Source: Roseobacter sp. (GTDB taxonomy: Bacteria; Pseudomonadota; Alphaproteobacteria; Rhodobacterales; Rhodobacteraceae). From it: a stretch of 64,000 bases of DNA. The notes below the pieces were generated by a model that had not been told where the DNA came from, ran no database searches, and saw only the letters and a program-made list of their open reading frames with translations. The stretch is taken from positions 1-64,000 of the forward strand of contig JAGXHA010000103.1 of assembly GCA_024636475.1 (NCBI GenBank). The letters run 5' to 3'. This document shows, piece after piece, positions 56,232-64,000 of this stretch (position 1 is the stretch's first letter; the number at the start of each line of letters is the position of its first letter). A program made the translations under genes and the position numbers.

Positions 56232-57731
56232 ATGTTTGAGAATCTCTCTGAACGCCTGTCTGGCGTCTTTGACCGCCTGACCAAGCAGGGGGCACTGTCC
56301 GACGATGACGTAAAAACCGCCCTGCGCGAAGTCCGGGTCGCTTTGCTTGAGGCTGACGTGTCCTTGCCCGTCGCCCGTGACTTTGTCAAAGCCGTCCAGG
56401 ACAAGGCCACAGGTCAGGCCGTCACCAAATCGATCACGCCCGGCCAGCAGGTCGTGAAAATCGTCCATGACGCCCTGATTGATGTGCTGCGCGGCGAAGG
56501 CGAACCCGGCGCGCTGAAAATCGACAATGCGCCCGCCCCGATCCTGATGGTCGGTCTGCAAGGCTCTGGTAAAACCACAACGACTGCGAAACTGGCCAAA
56601 CGTCTTAAAGACCGCGATGGCAAGCGCGTTCTGATGGCGTCGCTTGACGTCAACCGCCCCGCCGCGATGGAGCAGCTTGCAATCCTCGGTGTGCAAATCG
56701 GCGTCGACACCCTGCCCATCGTCAAAGGTGAAAATCCGGTCCAGATCGCCAAACGCGCCAAGACCCAAGCAGCAATGGGCGGCTATGACGTCTATATGCT
56801 GGATACCGCCGGTCGCTTGTCGATCGACGAAGAGCTGATGCAGCAGGTTGAAGCTGTCCGCGACGTTGCAAACCCGCGCGAAACGCTGCTTGTGGTAGAC
56901 GGTTTGACCGGTCAGGACGCAGTGCTGACCGCTGAAAACTTCAATGACCGTATCGGTATTTCCGGCGTCGTGCTGACACGCATGGATGGCGATGGTCGCG
57001 GTGGTGCGGCGCTGTCCATGCGCGCTGTAACAGGCAAACCGATCAAATTCGTCGGCCTCGGCGAAAAGATGGACGCGCTTGAAACCTTCGAGCCGGAACG
57101 GATCGCAGGCCGCATCCTCGGCATGGGCGACATTGTCGCTCTCGTTGAAAAAGCGCAAGAAACCATCGAGGCCGAACAAGCCGAACGCATGATGAAGCGC
57201 ATGGCCAAAGGTCAGTTCAACATGAACGACCTGAAAATGCAGCTTGAACAAATGCTCAAGATGGGCGGCATGCAAGGCATGATGGGCATGATGCCCGGCA
57301 TGGGTAAAATGGCCAAACAGGTCGAAGATGCGGGCTTTGACGACAAGGTGCTCAAACGCCAGATCGCCATGATCCAATCGATGACCAAAAAAGAGCGCGC
57401 CAACCCCGCTCTTTTGCAAGCCAGCCGCAAAAAGCGGATTGCCAAAGGCGCTGGCATGGAAGTGTCAGAGCTGAACAAGCTGATGAAGATGCACCGCCAG
57501 ATGGGCGATATGATGAAAAAGATGGGAAAAATGGGCAAAGGCGGCATGCTCAAACAAGCCATGAAGGGCATGATGGGCGGCAAGGGCGGCATGGACCCGG
57601 CCGCTATGGCCGGTCAAATGGACCCCAAAGCCATGGAAGCCGCAGCCAAAGCTATGGGCGGCAAACTGCCCGGCATGGGCGGTGGCATGGGCCTACCCGG
57701 CGGCCTCTCCGGTTTCGGGAAAAAGAAATGA
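56232..57731 (+). CDS. ffh: Signal recognition particle protein Ffh (SRP54)
   Basis: A 499-residue GTPase that recognises signal sequences with 4.5S RNA and targets ribosomes to FtsY. N domain (1-90), G domain with GLQGSGKTTTTAKLAKRL around residue 108, DTAGRLSID, TKMDGD-like LTRMDGDGRGG, and a C-terminal methionine-rich M domain (about 330-499) with GMKMHRQMGDMMKK-like repeats and a glycine/methionine tail. ATG at 56232. First gene of the ffh-...-rplS translation operon. Confidence 0.97.
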   Translation: MFENLSERLSGVFDRLTKQGALSDDDVKTALREVRVALLEADVSLPVARDFVKAVQDKATGQAVTKSITPGQQVVKIVHDALIDVLRGEGEPGALKIDNAPAPILMVGLQGSGKTTTTAKLAKRLKDRDGKRVLMASLDVNRPAAMEQLAILGVQIGVDTLPIVKGENPVQIAKRAKTQAAMGGYDVYMLDTAGRLSIDEELMQQVEAVRDVANPRETLLVVDGLTGQDAVLTAENFNDRIGISGVVLTRMDGDGRGGAALSMRAVTGKPIKFVGLGEKMDALETFEPERIAGRILGMGDIVALVEKAQETIEAEQAERMMKRMAKGQFNMNDLKMQLEQMLKMGGMQGMMGMMPGMGKMAKQVEDAGFDDKVLKRQIAMIQSMTKKERANPALLQASRKKRIAKGAGMEVSELNKLMKMHRQMGDMMKKMGKMGKGGMLKQAMKGMMGGKGGMDPAAMAGQMDPKAMEAAAKAMGGKLPGMGGGMGLPGGLSGFGKKK

Positions 57732-57810
57732 GCCGGACTTCATTTTGCCAAATAAACTCCCGCCGGAGGCATCCTGCCTGCGCACAGCCCACGCCAGCAC
57801 AGTTTGTTCA

Positions 57811-58098
57811 ATGACCGCAATGCAGCTTGATATCCTCTCGGTCGAAACCGATCGTCTGATCTTGTGCGGCCCTCGCGAACAGGATTTCGAGGGTCAGGGT
57901 CTGGCTTTCGAGGCAGCCCTTGCCGCCCGCACCCATGCCGCACTGCACCAAAACCTCGACGGCGTAATCAGCTATATCGCCCCCGAAAACACCCGCTCAA
58001 TCGCGCTGGCAAACCGCCTGGGCGCGCGCTTTGAGCGCGAGGGAACCCTCTTGGAAACCCCTTGCCACATCTACCGCCATCCCAAGGAGGCCGTATGA
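57811..58098 (+). CDS. Shortened GNAT-like acetyltransferase (internal deletion)
   Basis: A 95-residue open frame matching the two ends of an acetyltransferase: N-terminal ETDRLILCGPREQDFE, then directly GQGLAFEAALAARTHAALHQ (the acetyl-CoA helix) and VISYIAPENTRSIALANRLGAR with the C-terminal CHIYRHPKEA. Family members are about 170 residues; some 75-90 residues between REQDFE and GQGLAFE are missing, including beta-4 and the acetyl-CoA loop. The reading frame survives. It overlaps the chorismate mutase start by ATGA, so it may persist for translation coupling. Likely non-functional. Confidence 0.7.
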   Translation: MTAMQLDILSVETDRLILCGPREQDFEGQGLAFEAALAARTHAALHQNLDGVISYIAPENTRSIALANRLGARFEREGTLLETPCHIYRHPKEAV

Positions 58099-58391
58099 CC
58101 GACACTGCACAGCGCGCAGCCGAGATCCTCTCGGGCCACCGCGCCTCTATCGACCGGCTCGACGCTATCCTTGTCTACACCTTGGGCGAGCGTTTCAAAC
58201 ACACCCAGGCTGTGGGGAAACTCAAAGCCGAACACGACCTTCCCCCGTCCGATCCCACCCGCGAAGCGGCCCAGATCGAACGGCTCGAAGATTTGGCGAA
58301 CAAGGCTGACCTTGATCCCGAATTCGCCAAGAAGTTTTTGAACTTCATCATCGCTGAAGTCATTCAGCACCATAAAAGCCACCAATCGTAG
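58095..58391 (+). CDS. Chorismate mutase (AroQ type, monofunctional)
   Basis: A 98-residue all-helical AroQ chorismate mutase converting chorismate to prephenate for phenylalanine and tyrosine. The first helix HRASIDRLDAILVYTLGERF contains the conserved Arg and Asp; the remainder includes HDLPPSDPTREAAQIERL and the final helix AKKFLNFIIAEVIQHH. ATG at 58095 overlapping the previous stop. Found in this position, between ffh and rpsP, in many Rhodobacteraceae. Confidence 0.92.
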   Translation: MTDTAQRAAEILSGHRASIDRLDAILVYTLGERFKHTQAVGKLKAEHDLPPSDPTREAAQIERLEDLANKADLDPEFAKKFLNFIIAEVIQHHKSHQS

Positions 58392-58438
58392 GGTGCGGGT
58401 TCGACCCCACCACGTCTAAAACCTAAAGGAAATACATC

Positions 58439-58840
58439 ATGTCCATGAAAATTCGTCTCGCCCGTGGCGGTTCCAAAAAGCGCCCCTTCTACCGCATCGT
58501 TGCAGCAGACAGCCGCATGCCACGCGATGGCCGCTTCATTGAAAAGCTGGGAACTTACAACCCATTGCTGGCCAAAGACAGCGAAGACCGCGTAACAATG
58601 GACGTTGAGCGCGTTCAGTATTGGATCAGCAAGGGTGCCCAGCCAACCGACCGCGTTGCACGCATGCTCGAAGCCGCAGGTGTCACGCCAAAGACAGAGC
58701 GCAACAACCCCAAGAAGGGCGCACCAGGCAAAAAAGCCACCGCGCGCGTTGAAGAAAAAGCCGCCAAGGCAGCCGCCGCAGCTGAAGCTGCTGCAGCACC
58801 AGCCGAAGCACCTGCTAACGATGAAGCAGCCGCAGAGTAA
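58439..58840 (+). CDS. rpsP: 30S ribosomal protein S16
   Basis: A 133-residue S16: [39 protein letters not shown], and the [17 protein letters not shown] segment. The about 45-residue C-terminal tail, rich in Ala, Glu and Lys, is longer than in E. coli (82 residues) and usual in Alphaproteobacteria. Starts with AAAGGAAATAC upstream. Followed by rimM via a small membrane gene. Confidence 0.97.
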   Translation: MSMKIRLARGGSKKRPFYRIVAADSRMPRDGRFIEKLGTYNPLLAKDSEDRVTMDVERVQYWISKGAQPTDRVARMLEAAGVTPKTERNNPKKGAPGKKATARVEEKAAKAAAAAEAAAAPAEAPANDEAAAE

Positions 58841-58990
58841 TTCTGCAACCTCCCGGCGCGATCATCGCGCCGGGGCATTCCACATGTTTTCGCCCCTCAG
58901 CATTCCTTTGCCAATGCGGGCATTGCATTGTACTTTCCGACCAACATCCACCAACCGCGCCTTTGCGCAGTCCCTGATTGAAAGCTGAAA

Positions 58991-59140
58991 ATGTTTCGCC
59001 TTTTGCGTATTATCCTTGTCCTTGGCATCGGCGTTGCCATTGGTATCTGGTTTGAACGCATGCTGATGCAAAGCGAATGCAAAGCCGGTGAAGGTCAATG
59101 GACTGGCACGATCTGCGTAAATTCGGAGTTGCTGCAATGA
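58991..59140 (+). CDS. 49-residue small membrane protein between rpsP and rimM
   Basis: ATG at 58991 to TGA at 59138-59140 encodes 49 residues: [20 protein letters not shown] is a membrane helix, followed by a soluble tail with two cysteines ([19 protein letters not shown]) that could be paired in the periplasm. Its stop overlaps the rimM ATG as ATGA, a translational coupling that argues the ORF is real. I do not recognise a family; likely conserved in relatives. Confidence 0.65.
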   Translation: MFRLLRIILVLGIGVAIGIWFERMLMQSECKAGEGQWTGTICVNSELLQ

Positions 59141-59658
59141 GCGATAAAATTTCCGTCGGGGCCATCTCTGGCTCTTACGGTGTGCGCGGCGAACTGCGCA
59201 TCAAAAGTTTCTGCGCTGTACCCGAGGATATCGAGCAATACAGCCCGCTAAAATCCGAAGATGGTAAACGCAGCTTCACTCTTGCCCTCGTGCGCCCCAT
59301 CAAAAACGGATTTGTCGCGCGGATCACCGATGTGACCACCAAGGAAGAGGCCGACGCTTTAAGTGGCACGTTGCTTTTTGCACAGCGCGATCAACTGCCC
59401 TCCTTGCCCGACGATGAATTCTATCATGCCGATCTGATCGGGTTGCAGGTTTTTGATACCGGCGGCACGCTGATTGGCAAGGTCAAAACGGTTCAGAACC
59501 ACGGGGCTGACGACCTGCTGGAAACCCAGCTTGCAGGCACTTCTGCCACCGTGTTTTTGCCCTTTAGCAAAGCGGCGGTGCCGACAGTTGATTTGGCCAC
59601 AGGGCGCATTATCGCGGACCCGCCAGAGGGGATACTCCCCGATGCCAAGGCAGATTGA
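59137..59658 (+). CDS. rimM: Ribosome maturation factor RimM
   Basis: A 173-residue RimM from the ATG at 59137 ([21 protein letters not shown]...). The N-terminal RimM domain (about 1-90) and the C-terminal PRC-barrel ([16 protein letters not shown]..., [14 protein letters not shown]) are present. It helps assembly of the 30S head near S19. The in-frame extension to 59098 is the end of the small gene. Followed by a sulfotransferase pseudogene instead of trmD directly. Confidence 0.95.
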   Translation: MSDKISVGAISGSYGVRGELRIKSFCAVPEDIEQYSPLKSEDGKRSFTLALVRPIKNGFVARITDVTTKEEADALSGTLLFAQRDQLPSLPDDEFYHADLIGLQVFDTGGTLIGKVKTVQNHGADDLLETQLAGTSATVFLPFSKAAVPTVDLATGRIIADPPEGILPDAKAD

Positions 59659-59700
59659 GCGCGACATAAAACGCTGGCCTGCCGAGGCCAAGGTGGCCCT

Positions 59701-60149
59701 ATGGATGTGATCATCCATTCCCGGTTCCATAAATCCGGCACGGTGCTTTTGCAGGCGGCACTTTCTTGACCCGCAAACAGCAAATATGGCTGGCAAGCTG
59801 TCATACGCAGCATCTGCGCACCTCCCGGATAAAGCGACCCGCTGACGCCTGCAATAAAGCCTTCTCCCCCTCAGCCCGGCTTGGGCAGGTGATCAAAGAA
59901 TGCTCTGACGCGCTGCAATCTTCCAAAGTAGTGACTGCACGAACCGAAGACAGCGCCAAGATCCGTCCGGGTCTATGGGGCGTCTTGCTGGACATTGCAG
60001 GCTATTCTGCCTCAAATCGGGATAAGCTCTTATCCGCCCCAGACGTTAACAAAACCCCTACGCCTGCACTGGTAACAGCCCTCCTTGAGGTCATTGGATC
60101 GGACCTGAACGACAACGACGCCCGCATGAAATTGAACAAGGCCTGACCT
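59701..60149 (+). pseudogene. Remnant of a sulfotransferase paralogue
   Basis: Two remnants of the gene type that follows are visible. ATG 59701 opens MDVIIHSRFHKSGTVLLQAA, equivalent to the PAPS-binding N-terminus of the intact copy (RIILHTGFHKTGTTSI), and stops at 59767-59769. In another frame, up to 60146, a C-terminal part reads EDSAKIRPGLWGVLLDIAGY..., aligned with EDSKHRRLGPVEPLLDLCEI of the next gene. About 130 central residues are missing. Degenerate and not functional; the live copy starts at 60151. Confidence 0.65.
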
Positions 60150-60150
60150 G

Positions 60151-60939
60151 ATGCCACGCCGGATTATTCTGCACACAGGGTTCCACAAGACAGGGACGAC
60201 CAGCATCACGACAACCCTGCGCGCCAACCGCGCAGCGCTCAAGACACAGGTTGCGATGCGCCTGCCGCCACAGATGCGCGAATTGATCAGCGCGACACGC
60301 GGGTATTCCACATGGCGCGACCCGCTGACGCTGATGAAGGCAGAAAACCGGTTTCACAACTTGCTTGACGCACTGCCCTCCATGCCACGCCGCACGCTGA
60401 TCATCACATCCGAAGAACTAGGCGGTCATCTGCCCGGCCGCGGCGATCTTATGGATTACAGTGCGATGCCGGTCATCCTTTATAGCTTTTGGACGATTGC
60501 GCGTGAAAAATTCCCGCAAGCCGGTATCGAGATTTACCTTTCCACCCGCAATCAGGCCGATTGGCTTGTGTCGGCCTATTGGCAGCATGTCAAATCATCA
60601 TCCATGACGCTTGATCTGCAAGCTTTCCTTGAGAAGTTTCACGGGGCGGGCGATCTGACCTATATGGTCAACGAGATCGCCAGCCGTGTACCTTGCCCCG
60701 TCCATCACTGTGCATTGGAAGACAGCAAGCATCGCCGACTTGGCCCGGTTGAGCCCTTGTTGGACCTTTGCGAAATCTCCCAGACTGTCCGCGACACGTT
60801 GCAAGCGGCCCCAGCCGAAAATATTCGCCCCGACATGGCGACACTGCTGGACTTGCTCGACGTGAACAGAACTGTCAAAGACCCCGAAAAACGTATCGCC
60901 ACAAAAAAAGCCATACTGGCAAAGGCCAATATCACATGA
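60151..60939 (+). CDS. Sulfotransferase-like protein
   Basis: A 262-residue protein whose N-terminus RRIILHTGFHKTGTTSITTTL matches the PAPS 5'-phosphosulfate loop of sulfotransferases (GxxKTGTT), and STRNQADWLVSAYWQHV resembles the 3'-phosphate-binding motif. The acceptor is unknown; family members sulfate polysaccharides, lipids or nodulation factors. Its stop overlaps the trmD ATG (ATGA), so it is part of the rimM-trmD operon. Preceded by a decayed paralogue, which points to tandem duplication. Confidence 0.82.
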   Translation: MPRRIILHTGFHKTGTTSITTTLRANRAALKTQVAMRLPPQMRELISATRGYSTWRDPLTLMKAENRFHNLLDALPSMPRRTLIITSEELGGHLPGRGDLMDYSAMPVILYSFWTIAREKFPQAGIEIYLSTRNQADWLVSAYWQHVKSSSMTLDLQAFLEKFHGAGDLTYMVNEIASRVPCPVHHCALEDSKHRRLGPVEPLLDLCEISQTVRDTLQAAPAENIRPDMATLLDLLDVNRTVKDPEKRIATKKAILAKANIT

Positions 60940-61739
60940 CTTCACCAAACCGATCTCATGGTCGTCAATCGGTCCGTGCGACGTTGAAGCCGCGCGCGTT
61001 AATGCAGGACACGCCCGATTATGCCGGGGTGTGGCGGGCCGAGATATTGACACTCTTCCCCGAACTTTTCCCCGGTGTGCTGGGTGCCAGCTTGACGGGG
61101 CGCGCTTTGCAGGAAGGCACGTGGCAGCTGCGGACCCACGATCTGCGCAGCTATGGCATAGGCAAACACCGCAATGTCGATGACACCCCAGCCGGTGGCG
61201 GTGCGGGCATGGTGATGCGCGCGGATGTCGTCGGCCCCGCGATCGAAGATGCGATGAAAGGGGCCGCTGGGCGCTGGCCGATCCTTTACATGTCGCCGCG
61301 TGGACGGCCGTTTGATCAGGCGATGGCGCAAGATTTGGCCACCTGCGCAGGCGTGACAATGGTTTGTGGCCGGTTCGAGGGCGTCGACGAGCGCGTCATC
61401 CAACACTATGGCATCACCGAAGTGTCTCTTGGCGATTTCGTCATGACCGGAGGCGAGCTTGCTGCGCAAGCGATGATCGACGCCACCGTGCGCTTGTTGC
61501 CCGGTGTCTTGGGCAATGCCGAAAGCACTGTCGAGGAAAGTCATTCCTCGGGCCTGTTGGAGCATCCGCAATATACAAGGCCTGCCGAGTGGAAGGGCCA
61601 CGAAATTCCGCCTGTCCTTATGTCCGGCAACCACGGCAAGGTTGCCAAATGGCGCTTGGCCGAGGCCGAACGGCTGACAGAGCAGCGCCGCCCTGATATG
61701 TGGGCAAAATACACGCCAAAACCAAAAGGCAAACCATGA
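60936..61739 (+). CDS. trmD: tRNA (guanine37-N1)-methyltransferase
   Basis: A 267-residue SPOUT methyltransferase that makes m1G37 and prevents frameshifting. [20 protein letters not shown], the SAM-knot region [20 protein letters not shown], and [20 protein letters not shown] followed by [18 protein letters not shown] are family hallmarks. The ATG at 60936 gives an extra, poorly conserved N-terminal ~30 residues; an internal start at MQDTPDYAG (61002) would be closer to average. Overlaps purC by ATGA. Confidence 0.96.
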   Translation: MTSPNRSHGRQSVRATLKPRALMQDTPDYAGVWRAEILTLFPELFPGVLGASLTGRALQEGTWQLRTHDLRSYGIGKHRNVDDTPAGGGAGMVMRADVVGPAIEDAMKGAAGRWPILYMSPRGRPFDQAMAQDLATCAGVTMVCGRFEGVDERVIQHYGITEVSLGDFVMTGGELAAQAMIDATVRLLPGVLGNAESTVEESHSSGLLEHPQYTRPAEWKGHEIPPVLMSGNHGKVAKWRLAEAERLTEQRRPDMWAKYTPKPKGKP

Positions 61740-62695
61740 CAGACCTTAGCCGTACCCTTGACCACGCCCGCATCGACGCGCTGCCCAATCCCTATTTCGG
61801 CAAGGTGCGCGATTGCTATGATCTGCCCGATGACCGACGGATTTTAATCTCGTCCGATCGGATTTCGGCCTTCGACCGCATCCTGACCTCGATCCCGTTC
61901 AAGGGCCAAGTGCTGACGCAAACCGCGCGGTTCTGGTTCGATCACACCAGCGATATCTGCCCAAATCATGTGTTGGAATACCCTGATCCCAATGTGGTGA
62001 TCGGCAAGCATTTGACCATTTTACCGATTGAAATCGTTGTACGAGGGTATCTGGCAGGCTCCACCGGGACATCGGTGCTGACGCTCTATAAAAAGGGCGC
62101 GCGCCAGATGTACGGCCATACCTTCCCCGACGGGTTGCGCGACAACGAGGCCCTGCCCGACGCGATCATCACACCCACGTCCAAGGAATTTGACGGCGGT
62201 CATGACGCGCCCCTGACCGCAACCCAGATTGTCGACCAAGGGCTGCTCACCCAAGCACAATGGGACCAGATCAGCGAAATCGCCCTGCGTCTGTTTGCCC
62301 GCGGTCAGGAAATGGCGGCCAAGAACGGTTTGATTTTGGTCGATACGAAATATGAATTCGGCACCGATGCGGATGGCACCTTGATGCTGGCCGATGAAAT
62401 CCACACCCCCGACAGTTCGCGGTTTTGGCTGGCGGATGGCTACCAAAGCGCTCTTGAACAGGGCACCCGCCCACCGTCCTTTGACAAGGACGTCATCCGC
62501 TCGTGGGTCGATGCGCGCTGTGATCCCTACAAGGATGACATCCCAGAAATTCCTGCCGATCTGATCGCCGCAACCTCTCAGGTTTACATCGATGCCTACG
62601 AGGCCATCACAGGACAGACATTCGTACCAAATATGGATGGCGACACGGTCCTGGACCGCGTGCGCGCAAATCTGGCACCTTATTTCACGGGCTAA
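61736..62695 (+). CDS. purC: SAICAR synthase (phosphoribosylaminoimidazole-succinocarboxamide synthase)
   Basis: A 319-residue PurC, of the longer eukaryote-like type. [20 protein letters not shown] and [20 protein letters not shown] bind ATP; the middle [20 protein letters not shown] and [12 protein letters not shown]; the metal site [11 protein letters not shown] and [14 protein letters not shown]. Converts CAIR plus aspartate to SAICAR in purine synthesis. Start at 61736 overlaps trmD as ATGA. A second purC elsewhere in the genome would be normal for this family. Confidence 0.95.
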   Translation: MTDLSRTLDHARIDALPNPYFGKVRDCYDLPDDRRILISSDRISAFDRILTSIPFKGQVLTQTARFWFDHTSDICPNHVLEYPDPNVVIGKHLTILPIEIVVRGYLAGSTGTSVLTLYKKGARQMYGHTFPDGLRDNEALPDAIITPTSKEFDGGHDAPLTATQIVDQGLLTQAQWDQISEIALRLFARGQEMAAKNGLILVDTKYEFGTDADGTLMLADEIHTPDSSRFWLADGYQSALEQGTRPPSFDKDVIRSWVDARCDPYKDDIPEIPADLIAATSQVYIDAYEAITGQTFVPNMDGDTVLDRVRANLAPYFTG

Positions 62696-62751
62696 AAGCG
62701 GTGCTTCGCCTCTTGATCCATAACCCTATCCCGCCTATACGCACCCGAGGT

Positions 62752-62784
62752 CTGGAATCGCTTTGAGCGGCTCCAGTCTTTTCT
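62752..62784 (+). terminator. Terminator after purC
   Basis: CTGGA (62752-62756) pairs with TCCAG (62772-62776) and, after a two-base internal loop, CGCT (62759-62762) with AGCG (62766-62769); TCTTTTCT follows. A second small hairpin TTCTGC/GCAGAA (62781-62786 with 62791-62796) follows directly. It separates purC from the rplS leader. Confidence 0.6.
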
Positions 62785-62881
62785 GCATTCGCAGAAACTC
62801 AAAGCAAAGCTGATGCTACCTTCGATGGGCCGCTGCGGCAGGCCTGACAGACAGACCGAAGCTCTGGGATTGCACAAAACT

Positions 62882-62898
62882 TCGTGGACTAACCACGA
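62882..62898 (+). other. Leader hairpin ahead of rplS
   Basis: TCGTGG (62882-62887) and CCACGA (62893-62898) with a five-base loop, 22 bases before the rplS start and next to its AGGAG. It may affect translation of rplS. No T-run. Confidence 0.35.
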
Positions 62899-62919
62899 GC
62901 ATTCATAGGAGTTGATCAG

Positions 62920-63303
62920 ATGAACCTGATTGCTGAAATCGAGGCGGAACAAATCGCCGAACTGGGCAAAGAGATCCCAGACTTCCGCGCCGGAGACACC
63001 ATCCGCGTGGGCTTTAAAGTGACCGAAGGTACCCGTACCCGCGTCCAGAACTACGAAGGCGTCTGCATTGCACGCAACAACGGCAAAGGCATTGCCGGGT
63101 CGTTCACCGTGCGCAAGATCTCCTTTGGTGAGGGTGTGGAACGTGTGTTCCCGCTGCACTCCACCAACATCGAAAGCATCACCGTGATCCGTCGCGGCCG
63201 TGTACGTCGTGCCAAGCTGTACTATTTGCGCAGCCGTCGCGGCAAATCGGCACGCATTGTCGAGAACGCCCATTACAAGCCAAAATCTGGCGCGAACGCG
63301 TAA
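62920..63303 (+). CDS. rplS: 50S ribosomal protein L19
   Basis: A 127-residue L19 at the subunit interface. Conserved [60 protein letters not shown] and [20 protein letters not shown]. The strong ribosome-binding AGGAG precedes the ATG. Followed by rpmE with 11 bases between. Confidence 0.97.
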   Translation: MNLIAEIEAEQIAELGKEIPDFRAGDTIRVGFKVTEGTRTRVQNYEGVCIARNNGKGIAGSFTVRKISFGEGVERVFPLHSTNIESITVIRRGRVRRAKLYYLRSRRGKSARIVENAHYKPKSGANA

Positions 63304-63314
63304 GGAGAGCTGTC

Positions 63315-63536
63315 ATGAAAGCCGATACACATCCCGAATACCACATGATCAACGTCAAATTGACCGACGGCACGATCCTGGAAATGAAATCGACCTACGG
63401 CAAAGAAGGCGACCAACTGTCGCTTGATATTGACCCGTCCGTGCACCCCGCATGGAACGGCGGCACCTCGCGTCTTATGGACACCGGTGGCCGCGTATCG
63501 AAGTTCAAGAACAAGTACGCAGGTCTAGGCTTCTAA
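63315..63536 (+). CDS. rpmE: 50S ribosomal protein L31
   Basis: A 73-residue L31. [20 protein letters not shown], then [20 protein letters not shown] and [12 protein letters not shown]. The zinc-binding CxxC motif of type C+ L31 is absent, so this is the zinc-independent (C-) type or the alphaproteobacterial variant. GGAGAG RBS. Ends at a strong terminator. Confidence 0.96.
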   Translation: MKADTHPEYHMINVKLTDGTILEMKSTYGKEGDQLSLDIDPSVHPAWNGGTSRLMDTGGRVSKFKNKYAGLGF

Positions 63537-63559
63537 ACCCACCTACGATTTACAATTTG

Positions 63560-63600
63560 AAAGTGGCGCGTCCCAATCGGGGGTGCGCCACTTTCTTTTT
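63560..63600 (+). terminator. Rho-independent terminator of the rplS-rpmE transcript
   Basis: A perfect 10-bp stem (63560-63569 with 63585-63594) with a 15-base loop, followed by CTTTTT. It lies 24 bases after the rpmE stop. Confidence 0.92.
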
Positions 63601-63777
63601 GAAGGGTCCGGCCAGACCGTCCTCAATGGTTTTCCAAAACCTGTGGCGTCATGGCAAAGGCAACAAGATAAACCCCGATATCAGCGCGCAAGTGCTTTTA
63701 AATGAGTCATAGCTATCATATGGTTATTGCCAAAGTGATCGCGCAGACAATTGCGGGAAGATAAGGGACAATTGGGA

Positions 63778-64000
63778 ATGGCGCATATTATCGTCGTCGG
63801 AAATGAAAAAGGCGGGGCCGGAAAGTCTACCGTTTCGATGCATGTGGCAACCGCCCTGTCACGCATGGGCCACAAGACCAGCATGCTGGATCTGGATCTG
63901 CGCCAACGGACCTTGGGGCGCTTCACCGACAACCGCAAAGCGTTCCTTGCGTCAGCTGAGCTCGAATTGCCCTCCTCTACGATGCACGAACTGCCCGAGG
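63778..64000 (+). CDS. mipZ: Division-plane ATPase MipZ (ParA family), N-terminal part
   Basis: The first ~74 residues of a ParA-type ATPase running off the window. MAHIIVVGNEKGGAGKSTVS carries the deviant Walker A motif KGGAGKST, followed by MHVATALSRMGHKTSMLDLD and RQRTLGRF. This wording is characteristic of MipZ, which inhibits FtsZ near the poles in Alphaproteobacteria, rather than of ParA or Soj. ATG at 63778 with GGGA upstream. The C-terminal part is not visible. Confidence 0.9.
   Translation, partial: MAHIIVVGNEKGGAGKSTVSMHVATALSRMGHKTSMLDLDLRQRTLGRFTDNRKAFLASAELELPSSTMHELPE

Noticed and set aside
56148..57419. A 423-codon open frame on the minus strand inside ffh
   Set aside because: It is antisense to the well-supported ffh and is His/Gly-rich shadow sequence without family similarity.
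58391..58420. T-arm-like sequence GGGTTCGACCCC suggesting a tRNA end
   Set aside because: The bases just upstream are the chorismate mutase stop and coding sequence; no acceptor stem, D-arm or anticodon arm can be drawn.

Overview
The window is a 64 kb piece of an alphaproteobacterial chromosome, almost certainly a Rhodobacteraceae (Roseobacter-group) species. The signs are ChvG/ChvI next to a short HprK, RapZ, an EIIA and HPr; separate F0 b and b' subunits with AtpI; an ethylmalonyl-CoA pathway type methylsuccinyl-CoA dehydrogenase; three tandem deformylase genes before fmt; an Rsh-RpoZ pair; MipZ; and several conserved proteins known mainly from this family. I see no rRNA, tRNA, CRISPR, insertion sequence or prophage. 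Coding density is high, genes often overlap by ATGA/GTGA, and the region is core chromosome with a few patched-in or decaying genes.

Layout. 1-6.0 kb (minus): the start of tuf, a lipoprotein, an M48 peptidase with a DUF898 membrane protein, and parC. 6.2-12.3 kb (mostly plus): an SH3 protein, an SDR, a small twin-helix protein, a PduO-type cobalamin adenosyltransferase, etfB-etfA, an unknown conserved protein (minus) and 3-hydroxybutyryl-CoA dehydrogenase. 12.4-17.8 kb (minus): an acyltransferase, then chvI-chvG-hprK-rapZ-EIIA-ptsH, with pckA divergent. 19.8-21.5 kb: an AT-richer pocket holding a GNAT/LuxI-fold-like protein and an HTH regulator split by a frameshift. 21.6-25 kb: an XRE regulator, a TauE-type permease, mcd and a META-domain lipoprotein. 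25-35.3 kb (minus): folK, rpoZ, rsh, a DUF2062 protein, pdxJ, a hydrolase-membrane fusion, acpS, lepB, rnc, era, a DUF1491 protein and recO. 35.4-39.2 kb (plus): a NYN protein, ispH, a DUF3429 protein, a methyltransferase, rnhA and a TRIC-like channel. 39.2-41.9 kb (minus): a small membrane protein, fmt and three def genes. 42-50 kb: a MalY-type enzyme, a glutathionyl-hydroquinone reductase-like protein, an atypical response regulator with a CtrA-type site, smc, a lipoprotein and a FadR-type regulator. 50.1-52.7 kb (minus): the F0 ATP synthase genes. 53-56 kb: an ArsR regulator, a DMT exporter, and LysR/azoR. 56.2-63.5 kb (plus): ffh, a shortened GNAT, chorismate mutase, rpsP, a 49-aa membrane protein, rimM, a dead and a live sulfotransferase, trmD, purC, rplS and rpmE. 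The window ends inside mipZ.

How the genes work together. One theme is C2/C4 acyl-CoA metabolism: Mcd and 3-hydroxybutyryl-CoA dehydrogenase, ETF to take electrons, adenosylcobalamin supply for mutases, and PckA under a likely ChvG/ChvI-PTS signalling block. A second is translation and protein export (tuf, def, fmt, ffh, lepB, rpsP/rimM/trmD/rplS, era/rnc). The most unusual items are the split regulator beside the LuxI-fold-like gene, the sulfotransferase pair inside the rimM-trmD operon, a metal-ligand-deficient deformylase paralogue, the CtrA site before a degenerate receiver, and an operator-like palindrome over the NYN-gene promoter. None is proven to be a new system.
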